In this document: positions 1 through 6,804 of the stretch, one piece after another | Layout: each line of letters begins with the position of its first letter | How positions within the stretch are numbered: position 1 is the stretch's first letter | DNA from: Alphaproteobacteria bacterium | GTDB lineage: Bacteria > Pseudomonadota > Alphaproteobacteria > RF32 > CAG-239 | NCBI GenBank assembly: GCA_020025875.1 | Contig: JAHHRI010000051.1 | Span: forward strand, 1 to 6,838 | Length of the DNA stretch: 6,838 bases | Direction: 5' to 3' | Made by a program: the position numbers and the translations under genes | The notes under the pieces: model-generated | The model's database searches: none | The model's input: the letters and a program-made list of their open reading frames with translations, nothing else | Told to the model about the DNA's origin: nothing

Positions 1-59
<59 letters not shown>

Positions 60-70
60 ATTCAAGGACA

Positions 71-92
71 TTCAAAAAACACTCTTTTTGAA
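71..92 (-). repeat. AT-rich inverted repeat in the tRNA-Ala leader
   Basis: On the plus strand TTCAAAAA (71-78) and TTTTTGAA (85-92) are perfect 8-base inverted repeats around a 6-base loop. On the minus strand an alternative hairpin, CACTTT paired with AGAGTG including one G-U pair, is followed directly by six T residues, which resembles a weak intrinsic terminator. It sits between the proposed tRNA start point and the tRNA 5' end, so it could be a leader structure removed with the 5' leader by RNase P, or a leaky terminator of read-through from parE. The stem is short and AT-rich, so its stability is doubtful. Confidence 0.4.
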
Positions 93-101
93 AGTGATTA
101 C

Positions 102-131
102 ATAACTACCTAAATATTTGCCGGATGTCAA
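102..131 (-). promoter_or_regulatory. Probable promoter of tRNA-Ala
   Basis: A perfect -35 box TTGACA occupies 131-126 on the minus strand. With 17 or 18 spacer bases the -10 would be TAGTTA (108-103) or AGTTAT (107-102). Both are poor matches to TATAAT, although AT-rich sequence continues as TGTAAT to position 97. Transcription would begin near 95, giving a 5' leader of roughly 35 bases before the tRNA. The -35 box and its location just ahead of a stable RNA gene are the main support; the exact -10 is uncertain. Confidence 0.6.
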
Positions 132-192
132 GTCTTTTTTTTCGCTCTTTTCCAATGCGGCGCAAGGGATGCTTTTGCGGTTTTTACAAAGA

Positions 193-229
193 TTTTGTCT
201 TGCCTTTGTCGCCAAAAAAGCAGACAAAA
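193..229 (-). repeat. Stem-loop downstream of parE
   Basis: TTTTGTCT at 193-200 and AGACAAAA at 222-229 are perfect 8-base inverted repeats. Inner bases add a few more pairs (GC with GC, and TTT with AAA, separated by single-base bulges), giving a hairpin of 37 bases beginning about 40 bases after the parE stop codon. Neither strand has a T run directly after it, so it is not a standard intrinsic terminator; it could be a 3' end processing or stabilising structure of the parE mRNA. The rest of 60-267 holds the tRNA promoter and leader and no gene I can support. Confidence 0.4.
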
Positions 230-267
230 GCCCGACAATTCATCTTTCTTTCCGCCAAAACAATTAT

Positions 268-2256
268 TTAAATATCCAAATCATCGACAAACTTGGCACG
301 CTCAACAATAAACTTAAAGCGAGGCTCCGGATTTTTGCCCATCAGCCGTTCAACCATCCGCCGAGTTTCAAAAGCTTCTTCCTTGCCTTCTTCCGTGTTG
401 GCGGTAGGAATCAAAACTTTCAAAAGCGTGCGTTTGAACTTATCCATGGTCGTATCTTTAAGCTGTGCCGCGCTCATTTCGCCCAACCCTTTAAAGCGGC
501 TGATTTCCGCTTTCTGGTTGCCTTTGAGCTCTTTTTTCAAAATCCGATTCTTGTCGTCATCATCAAGAGCATAAAAATTCTTACCGCCGGCAGAAATTTT
601 ATAAAGTGGCGGGGTGGCAATAAACAAATGCCCGTTTTCGATCAGTTTCGGCATTTGCCGATAGAAAAAAGTCATCAACAGCGAAGTGATATGCGCACCG
701 TCAACATCGGCATCGGTCATGATGATAATTTTCTCATAGCGAAGGTTTTCTTCCTTGTAATTGTCTTTAATCCCGCAGCCCAGAGCTTCGATCATGTCTT
801 TGATTTCCTGATTTTGCGTGATTTTGTCGAGTGATGCGGAAGCCACATTCAAAATTTTTCCCCGCAACGGCAAAATGGCCTGTGTCATGCGGTCGCGTCC
901 CTGCTTGGCGGACCCCCCCGCAGAATCGCCCTCAACGATAAAAATTTCGGTATCTTCGGCTGCCGCTTTGGAACAATCCGCCAGTTTGCCGGGCAAACGC
1001 AGCCGTTTGGTCGGGCTTTTGCGGTTTTGGACTTTTTCTTCCTTTTTCTTACGGCGAAATTCCGATCGCGCAATCACATATTCCATCAACGCCGCAGCAT
1101 TTTCCGAATCGGAAGAAAGCCAATGGTCAAAAGAATCTTTAACCGCTTGTTCCACCAACCGCGAGGCTTTGCTTGAAGTCAGCTTGTCTTTGGTCTGGCC
1201 CTGAAACTCAGGGTCTCGGATAAAGACCGAAAGCATGATGCAGGCATCGCTTAAAAAATCTTCTCCGCTGACAGCCGCCGCTTTCTTAACATTGGCCATT
1301 TCCGCATATTCTTTCAGCCCGCGCAGGAGAGCCGAACGAAAGCCCAATTCGTGGGTACCGCCTTGCGGAGTGATAACCGTGTTACAGTATGAATGACAAA
1401 AACCGTTTTCGTCTTCAGGCCAAGTCACCGCCCACTCAATCTTGCCTTCGTCGCTTGCCAAAAGGGACTCGCCGGTAAAAGGCGTGCGGTTGACGGTGGA
1501 ACGACTGCCGATCTGATAGTTGAGAAAATCGCTCAACCCGTTGGGAAAATGGAGTTCGGCTTCTGCCGGTGTGATGTCGCCGTCGGATAAAAGTTCCGGA
1601 GCACATTTCCACAAAATATGAATTCCCTTAAACAAAAAAGCTTTGGAACGCGCCATTCTATACAATTTGTTGGGCGAAAAACAGCAGTTGGCGCCAAAAA
1701 TTTCCGGATCGGGACGAAAAGTGATGCTGGTGCCGCGGCGGTTAGGCGCGTTGCCAACCATTTCCAGCTTATCGAGGGGGCGTCCTTTGGCATAGTGCTG
1801 ACGGTAGAGTTTGCGATCCCGCGCCACTTCAATTGTCAAGCTTTCGGAAAGAGCATTGACAACGGAAGATCCAACCCCGTGCAACCCGCCCGAAACCTTG
1901 TAGGCATTGCCGCCAAACTTGCCGCCCGAATGCAGCATGGTCATAATCACTTCCAAAGCCGATTTGTCGGGATACTTTGGGTGGAGGTCAACGGGAATGC
2001 CGCGCCCGTTATCGGTTACGGTGACGGAATAATCGGCATTCAGTGCCAATTCTATCCGGTTGGCAAAACCTGCCACCGCCTCGTCCATAGAGTTGTCGAG
2101 TATCTCTGCCACCAAATGATGCAGAGACTGTTCGTCGGTGCCGCCGATATACATCCCCGGTCGTGCCCGAACAGCCTCCAACCCTTCCAAAACCTGAATA
2201 TCCTGCGCAGAATAATTATTTTCAGCTACAGCGCCGCCGTCAAATAAATCCGTCAT
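268..2256 (-). CDS. parE: DNA topoisomerase IV subunit B (ParE)
   Basis: ParE is the ATPase subunit of topoisomerase IV, which with ParC unlinks replicated chromosomes and relaxes supercoils in the cytoplasm. The 662-residue product shows the whole family layout. The N-terminal GHKL ATPase domain has EILDNSMDEA (51-60, with E51 as probable catalytic base and N55 for metal), DNGRGIP (82-88) and the lid GGLHGVG (123-129). The transducer domain has the QTK loop at 354-356. The TOPRIM domain has EGDSAGG (442-448), PLRGK (463-467) and DADVD (515-519), followed by RFKGLGEM (587-594). The length and the sequence ILNVASAS, instead of the ILNVE of GyrB, favour ParE over the roughly 800-residue gyrase subunit. 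The ATG start is supported by AGGA at 2270-2267, ten bases upstream, with a second purine run AAGGG at 2265-2261. The gene stands alone between yejB and tRNA-Ala, and nothing is truncated. A run of seven G residues lies within the TOPRIM motif codons. Confidence 0.96.
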   Translation of the reverse strand: MTDLFDGGAVAENNYSAQDIQVLEGLEAVRARPGMYIGGTDEQSLHHLVAEILDNSMDEAVAGFANRIELALNADYSVTVTDNGRGIPVDLHPKYPDKSALEVIMTMLHSGGKFGGNAYKVSGGLHGVGSSVVNALSESLTIEVARDRKLYRQHYAKGRPLDKLEMVGNAPNRRGTSITFRPDPEIFGANCCFSPNKLYRMARSKAFLFKGIHILWKCAPELLSDGDITPAEAELHFPNGLSDFLNYQIGSRSTVNRTPFTGESLLASDEGKIEWAVTWPEDENGFCHSYCNTVITPQGGTHELGFRSALLRGLKEYAEMANVKKAAAVSGEDFLSDACIMLSVFIRDPEFQGQTKDKLTSSKASRLVEQAVKDSFDHWLSSDSENAAALMEYVIARSEFRRKKKEEKVQNRKSPTKRLRLPGKLADCSKAAAEDTEIFIVEGDSAGGSAKQGRDRMTQAILPLRGKILNVASASLDKITQNQEIKDMIEALGCGIKDNYKEENLRYEKIIIMTDADVDGAHITSLLMTFFYRQMPKLIENGHLFIATPPLYKISAGGKNFYALDDDDKNRILKKELKGNQKAEISRFKGLGEMSAAQLKDTTMDKFKRTLLKVLIPTANTEEGKEEAFETRRMVERLMGKNPEPRFKFIVERAKFVDDLDI

Positions 2257-2285
2257 TTTTCCCTTATCCTATAAAAGTCTGGCTT

Positions 2286-2314
2286 AAAGTAACGCAAAGT
2301 CCGCGTTTTGGCAA
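2286..2314 (-). promoter_or_regulatory. Candidate parE promoter
   Basis: In the 151-base gap between yejB and parE, the minus strand carries TTGCCA (2314-2309, five of six bases of the consensus -35) and, after exactly 17 bases, TACTTT (2291-2286, three of six bases of the -10). This would start transcription near 2279, about 23 bases before the parE start codon. The -10 is weak, and a second arrangement around TATAGG near 2270 is possible, so this is a suggestion. A promoter here is expected because parE is functionally unrelated to the yej genes. Confidence 0.35.
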
Positions 2315-2344
2315 GTTTTAAGTACAAATTTTCGCTGTTTTGCC

Positions 2345-2357
2345 CAAAAAACACTCT
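2345..2357 (-). repeat. 13-base string shared with the tRNA-Ala leader
   Basis: The 13 bases CAAAAAACACTCT (plus strand) occur here, in the gap after yejB, and again at 73-85 in the tRNA-Ala leader, both in the same orientation. On the transcribed strand this is AGAGTG followed by six T residues and G. A 6-base inverted repeat (2362-2367 with 2384-2389) lies ten bases before this copy of the T run, too far for a standard intrinsic terminator. The rest of 2257-2407 holds the parE promoter candidate and no gene. Confidence 0.4.
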
Positions 2358-2407
2358 CAATGGCAATCCGACAACCCAAGTTTATTGCCGCGTTTTTACC
2401 TCAAAAT

Positions 2408-3481
2408 TTATATTTTTTCAAAATTGATGCGCGGATCGACCAACGAGTATGTCACATCACTGACAAGCTTAAGAACCAGACCGAGGAGAGCAAAAATATA
2501 TAAGGTGCCGAAAACAACAGGATAGTCACGGGTCATGATCGCCTCATAGCCGAGCAGACCAATCCCGTTTAGCGAAAAAATAACTTCAATCAAAAGTGAT
2601 CCGGTAAACAACATTTTAATCAACAAAGCCGGAAAACCGGCAATAACAATCAGCATTGCGTTGCGGAAAACGTGCCCGTAAAGAATCCGACTTTGGCTCA
2701 AACCCTTGGCTCTGGCGGTTAGCACATAAGGCTTGTTCATTTCCTCCAAAAAAGAGTTTTTGGTCAACATGGTCAGACTGGCAAAACCGCCGATCACCAT
2801 TGCCGTTACCGGCAGTGCAATATGATGAAAATAGTCTGCTATTTTACCGCCGATGCTCATTTCATTCCAGTTGTCGGAGGTCAGCCCTCTGAGCGGAAAC
2901 CATTGCAGATAGGTGCCGCCCGCAAAAAAAACGATGAGAAAAACGGCAAACAGAAAAACAGGTATTGCCGAGCCGATCACAACCGCAAACGAAGTCCACA
3001 TATCAAACTTTGATCCGTCTTTAACCGCTTTTTTGATACCGAGAGGAATGGCAATTAGATAAATGATGAGCGTAGACCACAAACCGAGAGAAACAGAAAC
3101 CGGCATTCTTTCAACAATCAGCTCCAAAACGCTTTTGTCCTGATAGTAGCTGCGACCAAAGTCAAAACGGGCATAATCTTTAATCATTTTCCACAGGCGG
3201 ACACCGGCGGGGCGGTCAAAGCCAAACTGTTTTTCCAGCTCTTTTACCAATTCTTCAGGCACGCCCCGTGCTCCGCGGTAGGCGCTCTCTCCGGCACTCA
3301 TCTGCATCTCCGCGCCCGAGCTGATCCGTGCGGTTGCGTTCACGTTCAGCCCCCGATATTTTGCCAACATATGTTCGACCGGACCGCCGGGAGCCAGTTG
3401 AACGATGGCAAAATTAACCAGCAAAATGCCCAGAAGAGTAAGCGGGATGAGAAGCAACCGTTTCAAAATATAATTGCGCAT
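2408..3481 (-). CDS. yejB: Oligopeptide/microcin C-type ABC transporter permease YejB
   Basis: This is one of the two inner-membrane permease subunits of the YejABEF-type peptide importer, known in Escherichia coli for uptake of microcin C and in other proteobacteria for peptide uptake and antimicrobial-peptide sensitivity. The 357-residue product matches the E. coli protein (about 364 residues) end to end as I recall it: N-terminal helix (about 8-30) ending in LAPGGPV, an extracytoplasmic stretch with YRGARG (68-73), QFGFDRP (85-91) and DFGRS, then about five more helices (roughly 130-149, 164-188, 221-240, 275-302, 324-345), and the C-terminus VDPRINFE. The cytoplasmic EAA-type loop that contacts the ATPase is present at about 248-262 (RAKGLS). 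The frame is open further upstream, but the ATG at 3481 is chosen. It shares one base with the yejA stop (TAATG), has AAGGA nine bases upstream, and gives the family N-terminus. No yejE or yejF follows; the next gene is parE. Confidence 0.94.
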   Translation of the reverse strand: MRNYILKRLLLIPLTLLGILLVNFAIVQLAPGGPVEHMLAKYRGLNVNATARISSGAEMQMSAGESAYRGARGVPEELVKELEKQFGFDRPAGVRLWKMIKDYARFDFGRSYYQDKSVLELIVERMPVSVSLGLWSTLIIYLIAIPLGIKKAVKDGSKFDMWTSFAVVIGSAIPVFLFAVFLIVFFAGGTYLQWFPLRGLTSDNWNEMSIGGKIADYFHHIALPVTAMVIGGFASLTMLTKNSFLEEMNKPYVLTARAKGLSQSRILYGHVFRNAMLIVIAGFPALLIKMLFTGSLLIEVIFSLNGIGLLGYEAIMTRDYPVVFGTLYIFALLGLVLKLVSDVTYSLVDPRINFEKI

Positions 3482-3495
3482 TATTCTTTTTCCTT
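3479..3495 (-). promoter_or_regulatory. yejA-yejB stop/start junction with ribosome binding site
   Basis: The yejA stop TAA (3483-3481) and the yejB start ATG (3481-3479) share one A, forming TAATG. The Shine-Dalgarno sequence AAGGA at 3495-3491 lies inside the last yejA codons with nine bases to the start. This arrangement implies translational coupling of the binding protein and permease, and it decides the yejB start against longer in-frame alternatives up to 3592. Confidence 0.8.
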
Positions 3496-5313
3496 TATCC
3501 ACCATGTGTGAGGCTGAAAGCCGACTTTTAAGTTCGTTTTCGGGTGGACAAACTTGTTGTGGTAGGCAACCTGTTTTTGCGGTGCGTACCATTGCATGAT
3601 CATGTAATGTTCGTTGAGCAAGACCCGATCAAGAGCACGCACATAAGCCCGATAGTCTTCCTTGCTCCGCGCGGCAAGCATACCGTCCAACAATTCGTCA
3701 ACTATCGGGTTTTTGATGCCGATCAGATTGAAACTGCCGTTCGTTTCGGCACTGGCGCTGCCCCAAAATTCTTTTTGTTCGTTACCCGGCAAGCGACTGA
3801 TGGGAAAGGTAACGATCGCCATGTCAAAATCAAAATGATCCAACCGGTTTTTAAAAACGTTAACTTCCAAATTGCGGAAAGTGGCTTTAATGCCGATTTT
3901 TTCCAAATTTTTCAAAAAAGGCAACATCACTCTGGTAAACGAGCTGCCGTTTGCCGAGTTGCCGAGAATTTCAAATGTCAGCGGGCGGCCGGTTTTGAGG
4001 TTGGTCATGTTGCCGTCAACAAAGTCGTATCCCGCTTCTTTCAGCAGCGCAACGGCTTGGCGCAAATTTTCTCTGGCAGACAAATGACCGTCATAAACCG
4101 GATTGCTCGGCGGTGTGTCAAAAACGCTTTGCGGCAGCCGATCTCGGTATTGTGACAAAATTTCTCGTTCGCGCCCCTGTGGCAGACCGAGCGCTTCCAT
4201 GCCGCTGTTGGTAAAATAGCTGTTTAAACGTTCGTAGCGATTGTAAAACAGGTTTTTCTTCGCCCATTCAAAATTAAAAGCCAGCCCGACGGCTTTCCTT
4301 ATCCGGCGGTCGGCAAACTGCGGGCGGCGGATATTGAAAGAAAAGTTTTGCAACCGCGCCGTTTCGCTGTGGGGAATTTCCTCCTTGATAATTTCGCCTT
4401 TGTCAACTTTGTCGTTGTTGTAGCCGGTTGCCCATATCTTGGCAATATACTCTTCGCGAATGTCAATGTTGCCGGAAAACAACGCCTGCAGCGTAACCGT
4501 CGTGTCTTGATAATAATCGTAGCGAATTTCATCGAAGTTGAAAAAACCGCGGCGTGCCGGCAGATCTTTCGCCCAATAGTCGGGATTGCGTTTGAAAACC
4601 AAATATTTGTTGACCTGAAAATCGGTCAACACATAAGGACCGCTGCCCAACGGCGCTTTCAGATAAGGCTTGCCAAAGTCTTTTCCCTCCCAGTCTTTGG
4701 CGGAAAAAATCATCATCTGCGACAAGATCAGAGGCAGTTCTTTGTTGTTGCTGCCTTCTCTAAAGTGGAATCGAATATGGTGTTGATTGAGTTTTTCCAC
4801 CTTTTCAACATCGGCATAATAGATTTTATACAGCGGCGCACCTTTTTCCACCAAGCTGCGGTAACTGAAAATGACATCGTCGGCGGTAATCGGCGAGCCG
4901 TCGGCAAACCGAGCGCGCTCATCGAGAATAAACCCGACAAAAGTGTCGGTCAGCTCAAATTGTTTGGCAATCAGCGGGTAGGCGGTGGTTATGTCGTCAT
5001 CGGGAACCACGGCCAGCGAATCCAAAGTGAGAGCCGCGGCCTGTGTGGCGGCAATCCCCTTAAAGATAAAAGGGTTGAAATTGTCAAAGGTGCCGTATGC
5101 GGGCAGCACAATCCGTCCGCCTTTGCGGGCGTTTGCATCTGCATAATCAAAATGTTGCCAACCGTGAGTATATTTGGGGCTGCCGTAAAGAGCAATATGA
5201 TCGGATTTGACCGGCAAAGCCGCCTGCGCAAAAACAGGCAACAACATCAGGATAACGGTCAGGACAAGCTTAACAATCCTGTTTGGCGCCATTTTCGGCT
5301 TTTGTGTTTTCAT
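3481..5313 (-). CDS. yejA: Periplasmic oligopeptide-binding protein YejA-like (SBP family 5)
   Basis: This is the extracytoplasmic solute-binding protein that delivers peptides to the YejB/YejE permease pair. The 610-residue product starts with a signal peptide: basic n-region (MKTQKPKMAPNRIVK), hydrophobic core about 16-28, and a likely signal peptidase I site after AQA (29-31). There is no lipobox cysteine, so it should be a free periplasmic protein. The mature part has YejA features: HFDYADANARKGG (54-66), GTFDNFNPF (74-82), ARFADGSPITADDV, GSGPYVLTDF, NPDYWAKDLPARRG, FDEIRYDYYQD, then FNIRRPQFADRRIRKAVGLA, FNRYERLNSYF-like segments and a C-terminal HTWWIKEKE. The length is normal for the family. 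The ATG at 5313 has GGAGAG eight bases upstream. A second in-frame ATG at 5292 lacks a clear ribosome binding site and would shorten the signal peptide n-region. The start overlaps the upstream gene by 44 bases and the stop overlaps yejB by one, so the three genes are probably cotranscribed. The substrate cannot be read from the sequence. Confidence 0.92.
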   Translation of the reverse strand: MKTQKPKMAPNRIVKLVLTVILMLLPVFAQAALPVKSDHIALYGSPKYTHGWQHFDYADANARKGGRIVLPAYGTFDNFNPFIFKGIAATQAAALTLDSLAVVPDDDITTAYPLIAKQFELTDTFVGFILDERARFADGSPITADDVIFSYRSLVEKGAPLYKIYYADVEKVEKLNQHHIRFHFREGSNNKELPLILSQMMIFSAKDWEGKDFGKPYLKAPLGSGPYVLTDFQVNKYLVFKRNPDYWAKDLPARRGFFNFDEIRYDYYQDTTVTLQALFSGNIDIREEYIAKIWATGYNNDKVDKGEIIKEEIPHSETARLQNFSFNIRRPQFADRRIRKAVGLAFNFEWAKKNLFYNRYERLNSYFTNSGMEALGLPQGREREILSQYRDRLPQSVFDTPPSNPVYDGHLSARENLRQAVALLKEAGYDFVDGNMTNLKTGRPLTFEILGNSANGSSFTRVMLPFLKNLEKIGIKATFRNLEVNVFKNRLDHFDFDMAIVTFPISRLPGNEQKEFWGSASAETNGSFNLIGIKNPIVDELLDGMLAARSKEDYRAYVRALDRVLLNEHYMIMQWYAPQKQVAYHNKFVHPKTNLKVGFQPHTWWIKEKE

Positions 5314-6736
5314 CGCTCCCGCTCTCCGGATTCTTTAATTTTTTCAGTTCTTCCTGCAACTTCGCAATGGTTTCGTTGGTACCGGCAAAAGCAAACTTAT
5401 TGTCCGCCCCTGATTCTCCGACACCGTTGCCGACTTCTTCCGCATTCATCATTTTATAAAGCCGCGAATCGTTATGGGGTGCCGTATCTGCCAGTTTGCC
5501 AAAGCTGCGTTCAAGAGCCAAAGTCAGCGGATCGATCTCCGTTTCCGGCTGTCGGGGCTGCTCCGGTATTGGTTTGCGTTTAAACAAATTGCTGAATTTG
5601 GGAAAGAAAGAAGCTTTGTCAGCCGTTTCGCTTTCATCTTCGCCGCGAATTCCCGCACCGGCAAACATTCTCTCAATTTCATCTTCAACACTTGCCGTTT
5701 CCTCTTCAACTTTTGTTTCTGCTTCGTCTTTCGGGGCAACAAGCATGGCCGGTTCTGTTTCCTGTTTTGCCTGATGCGCCGATTTTGCATCGGTTTCCGC
5801 AACAAGAGGCTTGTCTTCCGCAATCACTCTTTCTTCTTGCCGCGTTTCCGTATTGACAACCTCATCTTCGCCGAATAGTTCCGCCAGATTCAATTCTTCC
5901 AGTTCTGCCAGTGGATCTTCTTCGTCGTTTTTCTCTGTCGTTTCGTTGTTCTCGGCCTGCGTTGCCGGCACAATTCTCAATTCCGTATCGGCAAACAATT
6001 CCGGTTCTGCCGTTGCTGCCGTTTCTGCCGCGGTGTTTTGCTGCAACCGATCGGCAAGCGGTGCCAAAATGGCAAATGCCTTACCGAGGGCACCGGTTTC
6101 TATAACCGAAAGAAACATCTTTTCCCGATCATGGCTTTTCAAGAGATCGAGCAGTCGGGCATAGCGCGCGCAAAATTCGTTGATCGTGCCGCGCAACAGA
6201 TTTTCTCTGAGTGCCGCCCGATACAAACGGTTGTCAAAATCGACACTGCCGTTCTGCAGGCTGATTAACGCTTTGGCAAAACTCCATTTGTTGCCTTTTT
6301 CGGTCGTTGACCATAGCCTTGCCGCTTCGGAATCGCTGATAAAATTATATCGCTGCAGCATATCTGCCAGCAAACTGTTGAGCTCGTTGACAAACAATTC
6401 GGTCTGGCTTAGAACAAAATGGTTTTCTCCGCTTTGCCGCGCTTGCCACAACATTCTTGCGGCCATTTCAAAAAACTCCTGATTCTGTTTAATCTGAGCC
6501 TCAATGTTTTTGAACTGTCTTTGCAGATTTTTTTCGTGGCGAAAACGGTAAAACGCATTCCAAACCATCCAGATGACAAACAGCGGCACCACCGCAAGCA
6601 ACGTATAAACCGCAAGATCGGTCAAACCGAGTGCCGACAGCGAAACCCCGTTTAAATGCGAATAGATGTAAGTTCCCATATACATAAGCCACGAGATGCT
6701 CAGGAACACGGCAGTAAAGAAGCAGAAAGTAAGCAC
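5270..6736 (-). CDS. Uncharacterised two-helix inner-membrane protein with long acidic cytoplasmic tail
   Basis: I do not recognise a family. Starting at the GTG at 6736, the product has 488 residues. Two hydrophobic helices lie at about 2-24 and 41-60, with a short linker between them. A strongly basic stretch (FYRFRHEKNLQRQFK) follows the second helix, so by the positive-inside rule both ends are cytoplasmic. Residues about 65-232 look helical and folded, partly coiled coil (QRQFKNIEAQIKQNQEFFE). Residues about 233-375 are rich in E, D, T and A and probably disordered, with a repeated leucine/acid element (LAELEELNLAELF, 276-288). A small basic patch FSNLFKRKP (381-389) follows, then a short helix DPLTLALERSF (402-412) and a C-terminal charged helix (455-469). 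An in-frame ATG at 6766 is less likely because the strong ribosome binding site lies downstream of it. The gene overlaps yejA by 44 bases and heads the apparent operon. It may be a scaffold or accessory for the transporter, but this is only inferred from position. Confidence 0.82.
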   Translation of the reverse strand: MLTFCFFTAVFLSISWLMYMGTYIYSHLNGVSLSALGLTDLAVYTLLAVVPLFVIWMVWNAFYRFRHEKNLQRQFKNIEAQIKQNQEFFEMAARMLWQARQSGENHFVLSQTELFVNELNSLLADMLQRYNFISDSEAARLWSTTEKGNKWSFAKALISLQNGSVDFDNRLYRAALRENLLRGTINEFCARYARLLDLLKSHDREKMFLSVIETGALGKAFAILAPLADRLQQNTAAETAATAEPELFADTELRIVPATQAENNETTEKNDEEDPLAELEELNLAELFGEDEVVNTETRQEERVIAEDKPLVAETDAKSAHQAKQETEPAMLVAPKDEAETKVEEETASVEDEIERMFAGAGIRGEDESETADKASFFPKFSNLFKRKPIPEQPRQPETEIDPLTLALERSFGKLADTAPHNDSRLYKMMNAEEVGNGVGESGADNKFAFAGTNETIAKLQEELKKLKNPESGSDENTKAENGAKQDC

Positions 6737-6744
6737 GGCGTTTT

Positions 6745-6750
6745 CTCCTT
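6745..6750 (-). promoter_or_regulatory. Strong ribosome binding site deciding a GTG start
   Basis: AAGGAG on the minus strand (6750-6745) lies eight bases before the GTG at 6736, which is ideal spacing. The in-frame ATG at 6766 lies upstream of this site and only about three bases from the predicted transcription start, so it has no room for a binding site of its own. The GTG start also places the first hydrophobic helix right at the N-terminus. Confidence 0.8.
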
Positions 6751-6775
6751 GGTTCAAACAAAACATATTTTTGCC

Positions 6776-6804
6776 ATACTAATTGCATTTGCCCGATATT
6801 TCAA
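6776..6804 (-). promoter_or_regulatory. Probable promoter of the membrane protein-yejA-yejB operon
   Basis: The minus strand has TTGAAA (6804-6799, five of six consensus -35 bases), exactly 17 spacer bases, then TAGTAT (6781-6776, four of six -10 bases). Transcription would begin near 6769, giving a short leader of about 30 bases that contains the AAGGAG site. The upstream 34 bases to the window edge (6805-6838) are GC-rich and hold no assignable gene; they could be the 3' end of a preceding gene, since all three minus-strand frames close with a stop soon after. Confidence 0.55.

Noticed and set aside
184..243. Small minus-strand frame of 19 codons after parE
   Set aside because: It is short, has no clear ribosome binding site, and coincides with the stem-loop.
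118..834. Open plus-strand frame of 238 codons opposite the 3' part of parE
   Set aside because: It is antisense to conserved TOPRIM sequence and starts at a non-ATG codon in the tRNA promoter region; the protein has a biased F/R-rich composition typical of shadows.
1618..2247. Open plus-strand frame of 209 codons opposite the parE ATPase domain
   Set aside because: It is antisense to the conserved GHKL motifs and has no supporting start signals.
268..2256. Gyrase subunit B as the identity of the topoisomerase gene
   Set aside because: The length of 662 residues, the lack of the extra GyrB C-terminal insert, and the ILNVASAS sequence after PLRGK fit ParE better.
2254..2383. Minus-strand open frame in the yejB-parE gap, as a possible yejE remnant
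   Set aside because: The roughly 42 codons show no resemblance to YejE, have no good start signal, and overlap the parE promoter candidate.
2362..2389. Intrinsic terminator after yejB
   Set aside because: The 6-base inverted repeat is ten bases away from the T run and has a 16-base loop, so it does not meet the usual form.
4348..5583. Open plus-strand frame of 411 codons opposite yejA and the membrane protein gene
   Set aside because: It lies antisense to a well-recognised binding protein, has no family features or clear ribosome binding site, and runs across two real genes; it is a codon-usage shadow.
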